From JADCRZ01 sp041751095 (lineage in GTDB: Bacteria > Bacteroidota > Bacteroidia > Chitinophagales > Chitinophagaceae): a stretch of DNA of 64,000 nt. Shown piece after piece: positions 44,139-53,121 of the stretch. The position numbers were made by a program, and so were the translations under genes. A model generated the notes under the pieces. It saw only the letters and a program-made list of their open reading frames with translations, did not search any database and was not told the origin of the DNA. Location: positions 1-64,000 of the forward strand of contig JBGSYC010000147.1 in NCBI GenBank assembly GCA_041751095.1, in the 5' to 3' direction. The first letter of the stretch is position 1; every line of letters begins with the position of its first letter.

Positions 44139-44789
44139 ATGTACAAACTATTATTTACGTTAACACTAATGTTAGGAATTGCAGGAGCCGGGTTTTCTCA
44201 GGAGCAAAAGACGAGTTCAGAATCAGGAATTTCCCCCAAGTTCGGAGTAAAGGGAGGCGTAAACTTAAGTAATCTTTACGTCGAAAATGTAGACGATGAA
44301 AACATGAAACTCGGGATTAACCTCGGTTTATACGCAAAAATACCGTTGGTTCCCGGCGTTTCCATTCAGCCTGAGCTTATTTACAGCAGCAAAGGGGCCA
44401 AACTTACGTATAATAACGTATTGCTCGGAAAGGGCGAATACCGGTTCAATCTCAACTACGTTGAAGTGCCTGTTCTCGCAGTTATTAATATTGCCAAAAA
44501 CATCAACATTCAGGGAGGTGGGTACGTGGCCTACCTGGCTTCTGCCAATCTCAAGGATATGGATGATAATGGAACCATTAACGGGGCGCGGGATCTCAAC
44601 GCTGAGAACTTTAACCGTTTTGATTATGGCCTTGCTGGTGGCCTGGGAATAGACGTTAGCAATTTTACGATCGGCGCACGGTATAATTATGGGCTTAAAG
44701 AGGTCGGTGAATCCGGCAGCCTGTCGGGTAATCTCACACGCGATTCCAAAAACAGCGTTATATCGTTGTATATCGGGGTGGGCTTTTAG
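44139..44789 (+). CDS. Outer-membrane beta-barrel protein (OMP_b-brl family)
   Basis: A 216-residue porin-like protein with a signal peptide (to about residue 20, GFSQ). Strands begin FGVKGGVNLSNLYV near residue 36 and include YAKIPLVPGVSIQPELIYS, the typical mid-barrel motif, then YVEVPVLAVI and the closing NSVISLYIGVGF. It is a small eight-strand barrel of unknown role. The ATG at 44139 is chosen; the frame extends upstream with no signal-peptide-like start. Confidence 0.85.
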   Translation: MYKLLFTLTLMLGIAGAGFSQEQKTSSESGISPKFGVKGGVNLSNLYVENVDDENMKLGINLGLYAKIPLVPGVSIQPELIYSSKGAKLTYNNVLLGKGEYRFNLNYVEVPVLAVINIAKNINIQGGGYVAYLASANLKDMDDNGTINGARDLNAENFNRFDYGLAGGLGIDVSNFTIGARYNYGLKEVGESGSLSGNLTRDSKNSVISLYIGVGF

Positions 44790-44820
44790 GTACCCCGGCA
44801 GGATGCTATTGATTGGCAAT

Positions 44821-44868
44821 AATATTCAAAGATCATAGGGCGGCAATATTCAAAGATCATAGGGCTGC
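44821..44868. repeat. Two-copy 24-base tandem duplication across a stop codon
   Basis: The 24-mer aatattcaaagatcataggg plus four bases occurs at 44821-44844 and 44845-44868, differing at one base (cggc versus ctgc). The second copy contains the stop codon of the histidine kinase at 44857. The first copy is outside the gene. Confidence 0.85.
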
Positions 44869-46305
44869 AAACGTAATCGTGAAAGAAGTTCCGACATCCA
44901 CGGTGGAGCTTACATCAATATTCGCTTTATGAGACTGTAAAATATTAAGCGTAGCGGCAAGGCCAAGACCCATGCCGTTACGCTTGCTTGTAAAGTAAGG
45001 TTCAAAGAGCCGAGACAGGTTTTCTTCACTTACTCCGCAGCCCCTGTCGTTTATTTTCACAATGTGCTGTAACTGGTGGGTATCCAGGAATATATCAAGC
45101 TTTTCTTCTTTGCCCTGCATCGCTTCAACTGCATTGAGAATGATGTTAAGAAAAGCAATTTTCAGCTTTTCCTTGTCGGCCCAGATGTAGGCGGGATTGG
45201 GGCAAAACCGGACCTGTAGTTTCACTTTTTGCAGGATTATCCGGTCGAGCGCAGCAGCAATGCTTTCATCCAATATTTCCTGGAGCGTCCTTTTCTCCAT
45301 AAACATCTCTGCAGGCCGTGAAGAATCAAGAAGTTCGGTGATAATGGCGCCTATTCTTTTGCTGTTTCGCTGAATAATTTCGAGGTATATTTTCCTTTGC
45401 TGTTCTTCATCTATTTCCTGTTCAAGCTGGTCTACCGACAGGTTTATATTGTTCAGCGGGTTCCTGACTTCATGAGCGAGTGTGCGAACCAGCCTGCCTG
45501 CAGCACCCAGTTTTTCAATTTGCAGCGTTACCTTTTCTGCTTTTTTGATGTGGGTGATATCATGAATAATGCCGTGAAGATAAGCGTGTCCGTTCTGATC
45601 AGCGTTTTCACGTGATATCGATAGAATGCAATACTTTTCTTCCTTGTTCTTAGTGAGCAGTTCAATTTCCATATCGTCAACTTCGCCGTTATCGGCAATT
45701 TGACGAAGTAGCAGCAACCGGTCTTCTTCATACTCCATGAGGTCGTATAAAGTCAGGTCAACCACTTCTTTAAGATCATAGCCCAGCAGTTCAAGCATGG
45801 CTGCATTTACATCAATAAATTTCAATCCGTCAGAAGCCAGGAACACAGCGTCTTTTGATCTTTCGAATATAGTTCTGTATTTTCTTTCATTGGCTTTAAG
45901 GGCTTTAAGCGACGCAGCCCTTTCCATAGCATAACGTATGCACCTTTCAAGCTTTTCCGTATTCAGGTCGGTTTTGATAAGATAGTCGGCAGCTCCGGCC
46001 TGCATAGCCTCACGGTCGACGGCCTGATTGCCTTTACCTGTTAAAAGCACAATGGGTTGCTCACAGTCTTCCAGTCTTGCACGTTTGATCAGGTCTAAGC
46101 CTGTTTTGGCGCCAAGCCGGTAATCAACGAAGTAGAGATCATATGCCTGTTTCTTCATGTGTATCAAAGCTTCCTGATACTGGTAACACCAGTCGATTTG
46201 AAAGTTTGCAGTATCGATTTCTTTGATATATTCACTTGTGATGATGAAATCGTCTTTGTCATCGTCGACAATCAATATGCGAATGGTTTTTAATGAGGAA
46301 GTCAT
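44857..46305 (-). CDS. Receiver-PAS-histidine kinase
   Basis: A 482-residue cytoplasmic kinase with a receiver domain at the N-terminus. The receiver covers about residues 8-125 (phospho-acceptor Asp in DLYFVDYRLGAKTG; conserved Lys in YLIKTD). A PAS domain follows (about 140-260). Then come HisKA (about 265-330, phospho-His in LAHEVRNPLNNINLS) and HATPase (about 370-482, with NIILNAVEAM, DRGCGVS and GMGLGLA). Receiver-first kinases are usually intermediate members of a phosphorelay. It is the last of four minus-strand genes starting with rpoN, nine bases after the PAS kinase. Confidence 0.92.
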   Translation of the reverse strand: MTSSLKTIRILIVDDDKDDFIITSEYIKEIDTANFQIDWCYQYQEALIHMKKQAYDLYFVDYRLGAKTGLDLIKRARLEDCEQPIVLLTGKGNQAVDREAMQAGAADYLIKTDLNTEKLERCIRYAMERAASLKALKANERKYRTIFERSKDAVFLASDGLKFIDVNAAMLELLGYDLKEVVDLTLYDLMEYEEDRLLLLRQIADNGEVDDMEIELLTKNKEEKYCILSISRENADQNGHAYLHGIIHDITHIKKAEKVTLQIEKLGAAGRLVRTLAHEVRNPLNNINLSVDQLEQEIDEEQQRKIYLEIIQRNSKRIGAIITELLDSSRPAEMFMEKRTLQEILDESIAAALDRIILQKVKLQVRFCPNPAYIWADKEKLKIAFLNIILNAVEAMQGKEEKLDIFLDTHQLQHIVKINDRGCGVSEENLSRLFEPYFTSKRNGMGLGLAATLNILQSHKANIDVSSTVDVGTSFTITFAAL

Positions 46306-46314
46306 TTTGTTAGG

Positions 46315-48306
46315 TTACGATTGCGTTTGGGTTTGAGGTAATACCACAGTAAAAACGGCTCCTTTTCCCAGATCACCAGTGGCCGAGATAATGCCATTAT
46401 GATTTTCGACGATTTTTTTACATATGGCCAGTCCGATGCCTGAACCCGGATATTCAGCTTTACCATGCAGCCGCTGAAATATCTGGAATATTCTTTCGGA
46501 ATATTCTTTCTCAAAACCTATCCCGTTATCCTCCACCAGTATCTTGTAATATGGTTTTTCCACTTTCAAATTATACGCTTTTGCTTCTGCAGTGCTGAGT
46601 GCTACGGCGGTAATATCGATAATGGAGTGCTCTCCCTTTTTCTTGAACTTTATCGAATTGCTTAAAAGGTTCGTAAACAATTGTTTTATCTGGGGAGGGA
46701 TAATCTCGATAATGGGTAGTTGCGTACTACGGATCTCCGTTCCTGATTCTTCAATCTTTAGTTCCAGGTCTGCCTTAACTTCATCAATGATCTTTGTCAT
46801 GTCCATACTGACAAAATGCCTGCCGGATCTTGCGGTTCTTGAAAATTCCAGCAGGTTTTCAATCAGGACGCGCATGTTTTCTGTTGCAGCAATGATGCGG
46901 TCCAGATATACGATGCCATCCTTTCCAAGCTTATCAGAAAACTTGGCCTGTAACCGCTCACTAAATGTAGAGAGCTTTCGCAAAGGTTCCTGCAGGTCAT
47001 GAGACGCCACATAGGCAAATTCTTCAAGTTCAGTGTTTGAACGATGCAACTCTTTTATCTTTTCTTCAAGGCTTCTTTCATATTCGTGCAGCCGCGTAAC
47101 ATCGCGGGTTGTTCCTATTACTTTTTCAGCGTTTCCAAGGTTGTCTCTTAATACCTTTCCGTACGTTTCAAGTCGTTTTACTTTTCCGTCGGCACTGATT
47201 ATCGTTGCCTCCCTGATATAATTGTCTTTATGTTCCAGGATATCTTTCCAGCTTTCCTTGCTCTTAATAACATTTTCTTCGCTCATGTGAGAAAAATGCA
47301 ATTCGTTTGTAACTGCTATCCTTTCCCGCTGTTCAGGAGTGTAACCAAATAAGTTATACATCCCTTTCGACCATGTGGTCTCACCCGTTTTTACGTCAGT
47401 TTCCCATGTTCCCTGGTTCAGAAATTCCTCCTTTTCCATTATCATTTCCCGGTAATGAACAAGGTCCCTGTTAATTTTGGTTTGCCTGGTTATATCGCGT
47501 GTTATCCCAAGTAACTGGATCACATTCCCATTCGAATTAACGACGGGCCTGCCTTTGGTGGAAACTATCTTCTCTTTCCCGCTGTTTGTTTTAACCGTAT
47601 ATCTATATTCAAATTCAGTTTTGTTCGTGATAGCGTTGTCGATGAGACGCTTTAGCTCATGTGCATCGTTATCCGAGAGATGTTTCATGTAAAAATCCAT
47701 CGAAATGTCTGACCCCACGTCAGCCTTTTTGTAATCCAGGAGGTTATACATTCCGTCTGTCCAGTAAAGTTTGTCAATACTGGTGTCAATGCTCCAGCTT
47801 CCAAAATCCAGAAGATCCTGTGTATCGTCGAAAAGCTTCTTTAAGGCAGCCACCTCTTCTTCGGCCTTTATTTTTTCGGTAACATCTTCAGCCATAAATA
47901 TCAGGGATGAAGGCGCCCCTTCTTCGTTCCTCCGTGCAATTATCCCTCTTGTGCAGTAATACCGCCAGTCACCTTCTTTATGGTTAAGCCTGCTGTAATA
48001 TGAATGATCTTCATCATCCTGCAACACGTTGAACTTTTCCATTTCCTTTTTTACCTGTTCCATGTCGTCCTTGAAAACCATTTTTGTAACATCATGCCCC
48101 AGCTCCCTAATTTCGTCGGTTGTGTAACCGAGGAACTCACTTATTTTATGCTCGTTTAAGAATTTTAATTTATTCTCGCCGGCGTCGTACAGGTAGATGA
48201 TAGCCGGAAAAAATTGAGTAGTCGCCTGATGCAAAGTTTCGCCATCTTCTTTTGAGAACAGCATTCGCAGGTGCCTGAGTACGTCATTTACACCATTGGT
48301 GGTCAT
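46315..48306 (-). CDS. Multi-PAS sensor histidine kinase
   Basis: A 663-residue soluble kinase with no transmembrane segment. Three PAS/PAC domains occupy about residues 15-145, 155-280 and 290-410. HisKA follows with the phospho-His in YVASHDLQEPLRKLSTF (about 430), then HATPase with LLSNSIKFKKKGEHS, DNGIGFEKEYSERIF and GSGIGLAICKKIVENHNG. It should sense a cytoplasmic signal. It starts two bases after the NtrC-like gene, so co-transcription is likely. Confidence 0.94.
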   Translation of the reverse strand: MTTNGVNDVLRHLRMLFSKEDGETLHQATTQFFPAIIYLYDAGENKLKFLNEHKISEFLGYTTDEIRELGHDVTKMVFKDDMEQVKKEMEKFNVLQDDEDHSYYSRLNHKEGDWRYYCTRGIIARRNEEGAPSSLIFMAEDVTEKIKAEEEVAALKKLFDDTQDLLDFGSWSIDTSIDKLYWTDGMYNLLDYKKADVGSDISMDFYMKHLSDNDAHELKRLIDNAITNKTEFEYRYTVKTNSGKEKIVSTKGRPVVNSNGNVIQLLGITRDITRQTKINRDLVHYREMIMEKEEFLNQGTWETDVKTGETTWSKGMYNLFGYTPEQRERIAVTNELHFSHMSEENVIKSKESWKDILEHKDNYIREATIISADGKVKRLETYGKVLRDNLGNAEKVIGTTRDVTRLHEYERSLEEKIKELHRSNTELEEFAYVASHDLQEPLRKLSTFSERLQAKFSDKLGKDGIVYLDRIIAATENMRVLIENLLEFSRTARSGRHFVSMDMTKIIDEVKADLELKIEESGTEIRSTQLPIIEIIPPQIKQLFTNLLSNSIKFKKKGEHSIIDITAVALSTAEAKAYNLKVEKPYYKILVEDNGIGFEKEYSERIFQIFQRLHGKAEYPGSGIGLAICKKIVENHNGIISATGDLGKGAVFTVVLPQTQTQS

Positions 48307-48308
48307 AC

Positions 48309-49733
48309 TTAATGATTATTTAACTGCTGATACTGTTTCATCTTATTATAAAGCGTTTTCCTGTCGATGTTCAAAAATCTAGCAGCCTTGCTCTTATTAT
48401 AATTCGAATGTTTCAGTGCTTCAATGATCATTTCATATTCTGCGTCAATACTAACTTCTTTAAGTGAGTTTTCATGTAAAATGTTTTTTATCCCTGCAGG
48501 GGCTATAACAGAAGTAACGACCTGTGAAACGACCCGCTCGACCGGTTTTTTTTCGAATAGGAGCTTATTGAAATTTGAGATTTCAAAAGGCAAGGTACGA
48601 TCTTCTATGACATCGCCGTCAGTGAGCAGGGCCGACTTGGTTATCACCTTTTTTAACTCATGCAGGTTGCCATACCAGATGTAATTCATAAATACCTCTT
48701 CCACACCGGGCGAAAAGCCGCTGATGCTTTTCCCGGTTTCTTCGTTGGCAAGTGCTAAAAAATGACGGGCAAAGACCATCAGGTCTTCTCTTCTTTCCCG
48801 CAAAGGGAGAACGGTTAAACTGCATTCGTTTAAACGTTGATAAAGGTCTTCCCGGAGTTTTCCTTTTTTAGAAACCTCTCCGGTTTTTTCATCCGTCGTT
48901 ATAATGATCCGGATATCCAGATCATTATTTTTAACCGTTGCCGCACGCATTTTATTCTCCTGAACAAACCGTAAAAGCAGCAGCTGTACTTCATGAGAGA
49001 GGGTTGTTACTTCTTTAAGAAAAAGCGTACCGCCATTAGCCAGTTCAAGGCTTCCCGGTTTATGCTGTGTTCCCGTACCGGTACTCTTTTCATAACCAAA
49101 AAATTCGCTTGCCGTCTGTGGAGACAAAGATCCGCAATGAATAGCCAGAAACGGTTTATTATGAAGATTGCTTCTCTTGTGTATTTCACGCGCAATCACT
49201 TCTTTGCCGCTTCCGCTTTCACCATATATAAAAACATTACATCGGGTAGTTGCTACCGTGGATATTTCCTCATTAAAGGGCTGAAAGGATATGCTTTGCG
49301 GGAAAACAGGAAGTGTATGATCACCCGGCTGATGTGAAACATTGCCGTGTATAGATTTCCTGGGAACCTGCGCCGGTTTGCCGATGGCATTGCTGATGGT
49401 AAGAAGGATTTCATCAGGTACAATTGGCTTCGTTATATAATCGGAGACACCCAGTTTCATCATTTCAATGGCAACCCTTATTTCACTGTATCCGCTGATG
49501 GTCACAACCGGTAAACCGGGGTACAGCTCTTTTATTTTTAGCAACGTTGCCTTGCCATCATTGTTGATAACGCCCAGGTCATAAAATACCATTTGGGGTT
49601 GAGACAGTTCAAGCAATTCCAGTCCCTGCAGGCTGTTATAAGCCAAAAGAACATTAAACCCCTGGGTTTGTAAATACCGTTTTAGCAAAACACATTTTTC
49701 CCTGTCGTTATCAATTACCAGTATTTTTTGCAT
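48309..49733 (-). CDS. NtrC-family response regulator with a degenerate AAA+ core
   Basis: A 474-residue protein: receiver (residues 1-120, Asp52 in VFYDLG and Lys102 in YITKPI), AAA+ domain (about 145-380) and Fis-type helix-turn-helix (about 430-470, SKAARFLNIDRKTLYNKMKQ). Walker A GESGSGKE (171-178) is intact. The GAFTGA loop that contacts sigma-54 is replaced by STGTGT (217-222), and the Walker B aspartate is Lys240 (GGTLFLKEV instead of GGTLFLDE). So it can probably bind ATP and DNA, but is unlikely to hydrolyse ATP or activate sigma-54 normally. It sits 41 bases after rpoN. Confidence 0.92.
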   Translation of the reverse strand: MQKILVIDNDREKCVLLKRYLQTQGFNVLLAYNSLQGLELLELSQPQMVFYDLGVINNDGKATLLKIKELYPGLPVVTISGYSEIRVAIEMMKLGVSDYITKPIVPDEILLTISNAIGKPAQVPRKSIHGNVSHQPGDHTLPVFPQSISFQPFNEEISTVATTRCNVFIYGESGSGKEVIAREIHKRSNLHNKPFLAIHCGSLSPQTASEFFGYEKSTGTGTQHKPGSLELANGGTLFLKEVTTLSHEVQLLLLRFVQENKMRAATVKNNDLDIRIIITTDEKTGEVSKKGKLREDLYQRLNECSLTVLPLRERREDLMVFARHFLALANEETGKSISGFSPGVEEVFMNYIWYGNLHELKKVITKSALLTDGDVIEDRTLPFEISNFNKLLFEKKPVERVVSQVVTSVIAPAGIKNILHENSLKEVSIDAEYEMIIEALKHSNYNKSKAARFLNIDRKTLYNKMKQYQQLNNH

Positions 49734-49774
49734 GCCTCTTTTTTTGAATTAACCCCATCGGTAAAGGAGAAAGA

Positions 49775-51196
49775 TCAGGCCCATAAGGTTCTCATCTGCG
49801 CGACCGGAATTTGCAGGATTTCGCGGTATTTAGCTACCGTTCTGCGGGCAATGGAGAATCCTTTGTCGGAGAGGATGGCCACTAACTGCTGATCCGTATA
49901 TGGCCGCTGTTTATCTTCCAGTTGAATTACTTCTTCAATGGTAGTTTGAATAACCCTGTTACTGATCACCTGGCCTTCACTGTTGCTGATACCTTCCGTA
50001 AACAGGTCTTTCAGCAACAAGGTGCCAAAAGGCGTTGCCACGTATTTGTTACTGGTTATTCTCGAGACGGTAGATATATCAACACCTACGATATCAGCTA
50101 CATTTTTCAGGATCATTGGCTTGATAAGTTTTATATCTCCCTCTAGAAAATATTCATATTGAAGCTTAACGATCGCTTTCATGACATTCAGCATTGTGGA
50201 TTCACGCTGTTGGATTGCCGAGATAAACCATTGCGCTGAATTCATTTTGTTGCGTACATATTGGCGGGTAGCTTTGTCGGTGTTAACGTTAGACTCCGTG
50301 TTTTTTACCCGGTCCATCCACGATTTATTGATGTGAAGGTTATTAGAACGCTGGCGGTGCAAGCTAACTTCAAGGCAATCATCTTCATTGGTGATAAGAA
50401 AATCGGGGATGATATTCATATTGGCGGACGTACTCGTTAAACTGGTGATAGGCTTCATCTTCAGCGAAGCGATCAATTTGAGCACAATCTTTATTTCTTC
50501 CTCATCGATTTGTAAGAGGTGCATGATCTTATCCATATTCCGGCTGCTTAATTCTGAAAAATGAACATCAAGCAGGCAAATCGCCACTTTTACATCAGGG
50601 CGTTTACAATTCATCCGCTTCAGCTGCAACAGCAGGCACTCCCGTATGCTTCGGCCGCCAATACCGGCAGGCTCGAGGTCCTGGATCTTCAGCAATACTT
50701 TTTCAAGGTCATCAACTTCAACCCATTTTTTACACCTGAATGAAATGTCATTTGCAATATCCTCAAGATCCTGTTCCAGCAAACCATCTTCATTCATCGA
50801 ATCGATCAGGTGATTGGCAAGCATCTTTTCGTGCTCGGTACAGTTCAGAAATTCAAACTGCTCTTTGATAAGCTGGCGAAAGTCAGTGGATTCCGGCAGC
50901 GCTTTTTCGGGAATTTTTTCACTATTGAAGTAATTTTCGTATTCAAGCTTATAGTCAGGAAAATCTTCATAAGCGTATTCTTCGTAATCTTTATAATCCT
51001 GTAAAGCTTCCCGGTTGAATTTTTCGAGAGACACATCATCTTCAGCCGGCACTTCTTCCAACACGGGATTTTCCTCTATCTCCTGCTGAATGCGCTGTTC
51101 TAATTCTAATGTATTAAGGTGAAAAAGGTTAAGTAGCTGTATCTGTTGAGGTAATATTTTTAAATGCTGTTTTTGAGTTAGATGTTGGTGAAGCAT
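49775..51196 (-). CDS. rpoN: RNA polymerase sigma-54 factor
   Basis: A 473-residue sigma factor for -24/-12 promoters. Region I is Gln/Leu-rich (QHLKILPQQIQLLNLFHLN; ELEQRIQQEIEENPVLEEV). An acidic region II (about 55-90) follows. The core-binding part includes RQLIKEQFEF and LEPAGIGGRSIRECLLLQL, and the HTH is VADIVGVDISTVSRITSNKY. The RpoN box at the C-terminus reads ARRTVAKYREILQIP, matching the canonical ARRTVAKYREMLGIP. All parts look functional. It heads a minus-strand run with an NtrC-like protein and two histidine kinases, an unusual arrangement. Confidence 0.97.
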   Translation of the reverse strand: MLHQHLTQKQHLKILPQQIQLLNLFHLNTLELEQRIQQEIEENPVLEEVPAEDDVSLEKFNREALQDYKDYEEYAYEDFPDYKLEYENYFNSEKIPEKALPESTDFRQLIKEQFEFLNCTEHEKMLANHLIDSMNEDGLLEQDLEDIANDISFRCKKWVEVDDLEKVLLKIQDLEPAGIGGRSIRECLLLQLKRMNCKRPDVKVAICLLDVHFSELSSRNMDKIMHLLQIDEEEIKIVLKLIASLKMKPITSLTSTSANMNIIPDFLITNEDDCLEVSLHRQRSNNLHINKSWMDRVKNTESNVNTDKATRQYVRNKMNSAQWFISAIQQRESTMLNVMKAIVKLQYEYFLEGDIKLIKPMILKNVADIVGVDISTVSRITSNKYVATPFGTLLLKDLFTEGISNSEGQVISNRVIQTTIEEVIQLEDKQRPYTDQQLVAILSDKGFSIARRTVAKYREILQIPVAQMRTLWA

Positions 51197-51387
51197 AAAA
51201 GCGTTTTGCTTGTTTATTGCAAGCAGGACACCAAAAATGAACTGTGCAGTAAAAAAATTGCACGATGCCCTTAAAATTTGACTATAACCAATAAAGTAAA
51301 TACCTTACCTATTTTGCCACAGGATTTTATAAGTAAATACATTTATGTATTTGTAGATTAAATTCCCCAAAGCGAAGAATTGTTACC

Positions 51388-52755
51388 ATGAAGCATCTGT
51401 TTTTGTACCTCTATCTGGCATTCGTGATCTCACTTTCTATTTTAGTGCTCCTGTCTTTCCTGTTTACACAACAATCGGGTTCAATGATGCAAAACACGCG
51501 TGCTGTTGAAGATGCTCATAGGAGTCTCTATAACATTCAGGTGCTTGACTCATACATAAAAGACATCGAACTGAATGCCCGGGGATACATTATCAGCCGC
51601 GATAGCCTGTATCTTCATGATTATCAAAGTCAGTGGAGCCGGATTCTGTCACATATCGATACAGTGGGATACCTGGTCAATGCAGAGGAAAAGCAACGCA
51701 ACAAACTGGCTATGATCCATTCCAACTTAAAGCTGCGCGCGAATTTTGCCGACAGGATTCTGGAAAAAGCCGTAAAGGCAGACACAGCCGGCTTATCGTC
51801 GGATCTTGTTCACAACAACAGGCTTTTTGATCAGCTGAGGAAAGAAGTGAAAGAGTTGGAAAATGGAGAACGGGAACTCCTGAACGCTCATTTTAAAAGG
51901 CAGGAGTTTTACGAAAAGATAACACCGGAGTATGTAAAGGGAATTTTACTGTTCACGATTTTTATCGTTGTCCTTAGTTTCGTCTTTCTCAACCGGGAAA
52001 TCCGCAGAAGGCTGAAATACCAGAAACAACTGGAAAACAAGATTCGTGAATTACACCGGTCGAATCATGAACTGGAACAAATTGCTCATGTTGCGTCGCA
52101 CGATTTGCAGGAGCCATTGCGAAAAATCCGGACATTCAGCAACCGGCTGCTTACTAAGCAAAATGAAGTCATTACCGAAGAAGGTAAACTGATACTCTCC
52201 CGGATAGACGCATCTGCCATCCGCATGCATGAACTGATAAATGATGTTGTAAATTTCACTAACCTGATTCATTCAACCGAACAGGCATCGGGGGTTGAAC
52301 TGGACAAAGTTGTGGAAAGCGCAATAGCCGCACTTAAGGAAGAGGTAAGCAGGAGTAACGCTGTTATACACTTGGACACCCTGCCTGTCATACAAGGTTA
52401 TCCCAACCAGCTTTTTTTATTATTCAGGTCGTTGATTGAAAACTCGCTTAAATTTTCGAAGGAAGGTGTCAGACCGGAAATTTTTATCAGAAGCCATAAA
52501 AGTCATAAGGAGAAACAGATAACCTGTTCCATTAGCATTGAAGATAATGGGATTGGCTTTGATAATGCATTTGGAGAGAAGATATTTATTTTGTTTCAAC
52601 GATTGCATGGTGAGCATTCGGGTTATAAAGGCAAGGGCATCGGGCTTTCAATCGTTCAACGCGTAATGGTTAATCATCAGGGAAATGTGGTAGCGAAGGG
52701 AACCCCGGGAAAAGGAGCGATATTTACCCTGTATTTCCCTAACCAACCCGCTTGA
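51388..52755 (+). CDS. CHASE3-domain histidine kinase
   Basis: A 455-residue membrane sensor. Two transmembrane helices (about residues 5-27 and 190-210) flank a helical periplasmic CHASE3 domain (about 35-180; SYIKDIELNARGYIISRDSL is its signature). HisKA follows (phospho-His in HVASHDLQEPLRKIRTF, about 235), then HATPase (SLIENSLKFSKEG, DNGIGFDNAFGEKIF and GKGIGLSIVQRVMVNHQG). Its kinase core closely resembles that of the multi-PAS kinase at 46315, including the ASHDLQEPLRK box. No receiver gene is adjacent, but a CheY-like gene lies 900 bases downstream. Confidence 0.94.
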   Translation: MKHLFLYLYLAFVISLSILVLLSFLFTQQSGSMMQNTRAVEDAHRSLYNIQVLDSYIKDIELNARGYIISRDSLYLHDYQSQWSRILSHIDTVGYLVNAEEKQRNKLAMIHSNLKLRANFADRILEKAVKADTAGLSSDLVHNNRLFDQLRKEVKELENGERELLNAHFKRQEFYEKITPEYVKGILLFTIFIVVLSFVFLNREIRRRLKYQKQLENKIRELHRSNHELEQIAHVASHDLQEPLRKIRTFSNRLLTKQNEVITEEGKLILSRIDASAIRMHELINDVVNFTNLIHSTEQASGVELDKVVESAIAALKEEVSRSNAVIHLDTLPVIQGYPNQLFLLFRSLIENSLKFSKEGVRPEIFIRSHKSHKEKQITCSISIEDNGIGFDNAFGEKIFILFQRLHGEHSGYKGKGIGLSIVQRVMVNHQGNVVAKGTPGKGAIFTLYFPNQPA

Positions 52756-52828
52756 TTAGCTGCTTCCAATCCGGTAAAAAGGGATAATTGGCGATTTTGA
52801 AAAGGATTTATTCATTCATTGAAATTTA

Positions 52829-52844
52829 TGGCACAAATATTCCT
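52829..52844 (+). promoter_or_regulatory. Possible sigma-54 (-24/-12) promoter of the DUF1328 gene
   Basis: TGGCAC at 52829-52834, five bases, then TTCCT at 52840-52844. The consensus is TGGCAC-N5-TTGCW, so only one base (G to C in the -12 element) differs and the spacing is exact. A start near 52856 would precede the ATG at 52899. With one mismatch allowed, one or two such sites are expected by chance in 64 kb. Confidence 0.35.
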
Positions 52845-52898
52845 TTATAACAATTATGTTTTCTTGCAATTATATTTCAAACCTTTAAACAATTAATT

Positions 52899-53063
52899 AT
52901 GTTACGTTGGACAATTATCTTTTTAGTAGTAGCAGTTATTGCAGGTATTTTTGGGTTTGGCGGTATCGCTGCAGGAGCAGCAAGCATCGCTAAAATCCTG
53001 TTTTACATATTCATAGTATTATTTCTTATCTCTTTGATTGCCGGTGGATTTAAAAGGTCATAG
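52899..53063 (+). CDS. DUF1328 small membrane protein, 54 residues
   Basis: A two-helix hydrophobic protein starting MLRWTIIFLVVAVIAGIFGF, with GGIAAGAASIAKILFYIFIV next and the ending ISLIAGGFKRS. This is the full DUF1328 (YtjA) pattern: short, two transmembrane helices and a glycine-rich turn. Function is unknown; family members are often stress-induced. It is followed by a strong terminator. Easily missed because of its length. Confidence 0.9.
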   Translation: MLRWTIIFLVVAVIAGIFGFGGIAAGAASIAKILFYIFIVLFLISLIAGGFKRS

Positions 53064-53077
53064 ATCCCGGCATAAAC

Positions 53078-53120
53078 ACAATGACAGCGTAGATATTCCG
53101 CGCTGTCATTGTAGTTTTTA
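53078..53120 (+). terminator. Terminator after the DUF1328 gene
   Basis: ACAATGACAGCG (53078-53089) pairs perfectly with CGCTGTCATTGT (53101-53112), 12 base pairs, followed by AGTTTTTA. Confidence 0.85.
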
Positions 53121-53121
53121 G

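Noticed and set aside
44821..44868. Possible CRISPR-like repeat
   Set aside because: Only two directly adjacent copies without spacers; a simple tandem duplication.
51207..51225. TGCTTG/CAAGCA inverted repeat in the rpoN leader
   Set aside because: A six-base stem with a seven-base loop and no T-run; too weak to call a regulatory element.
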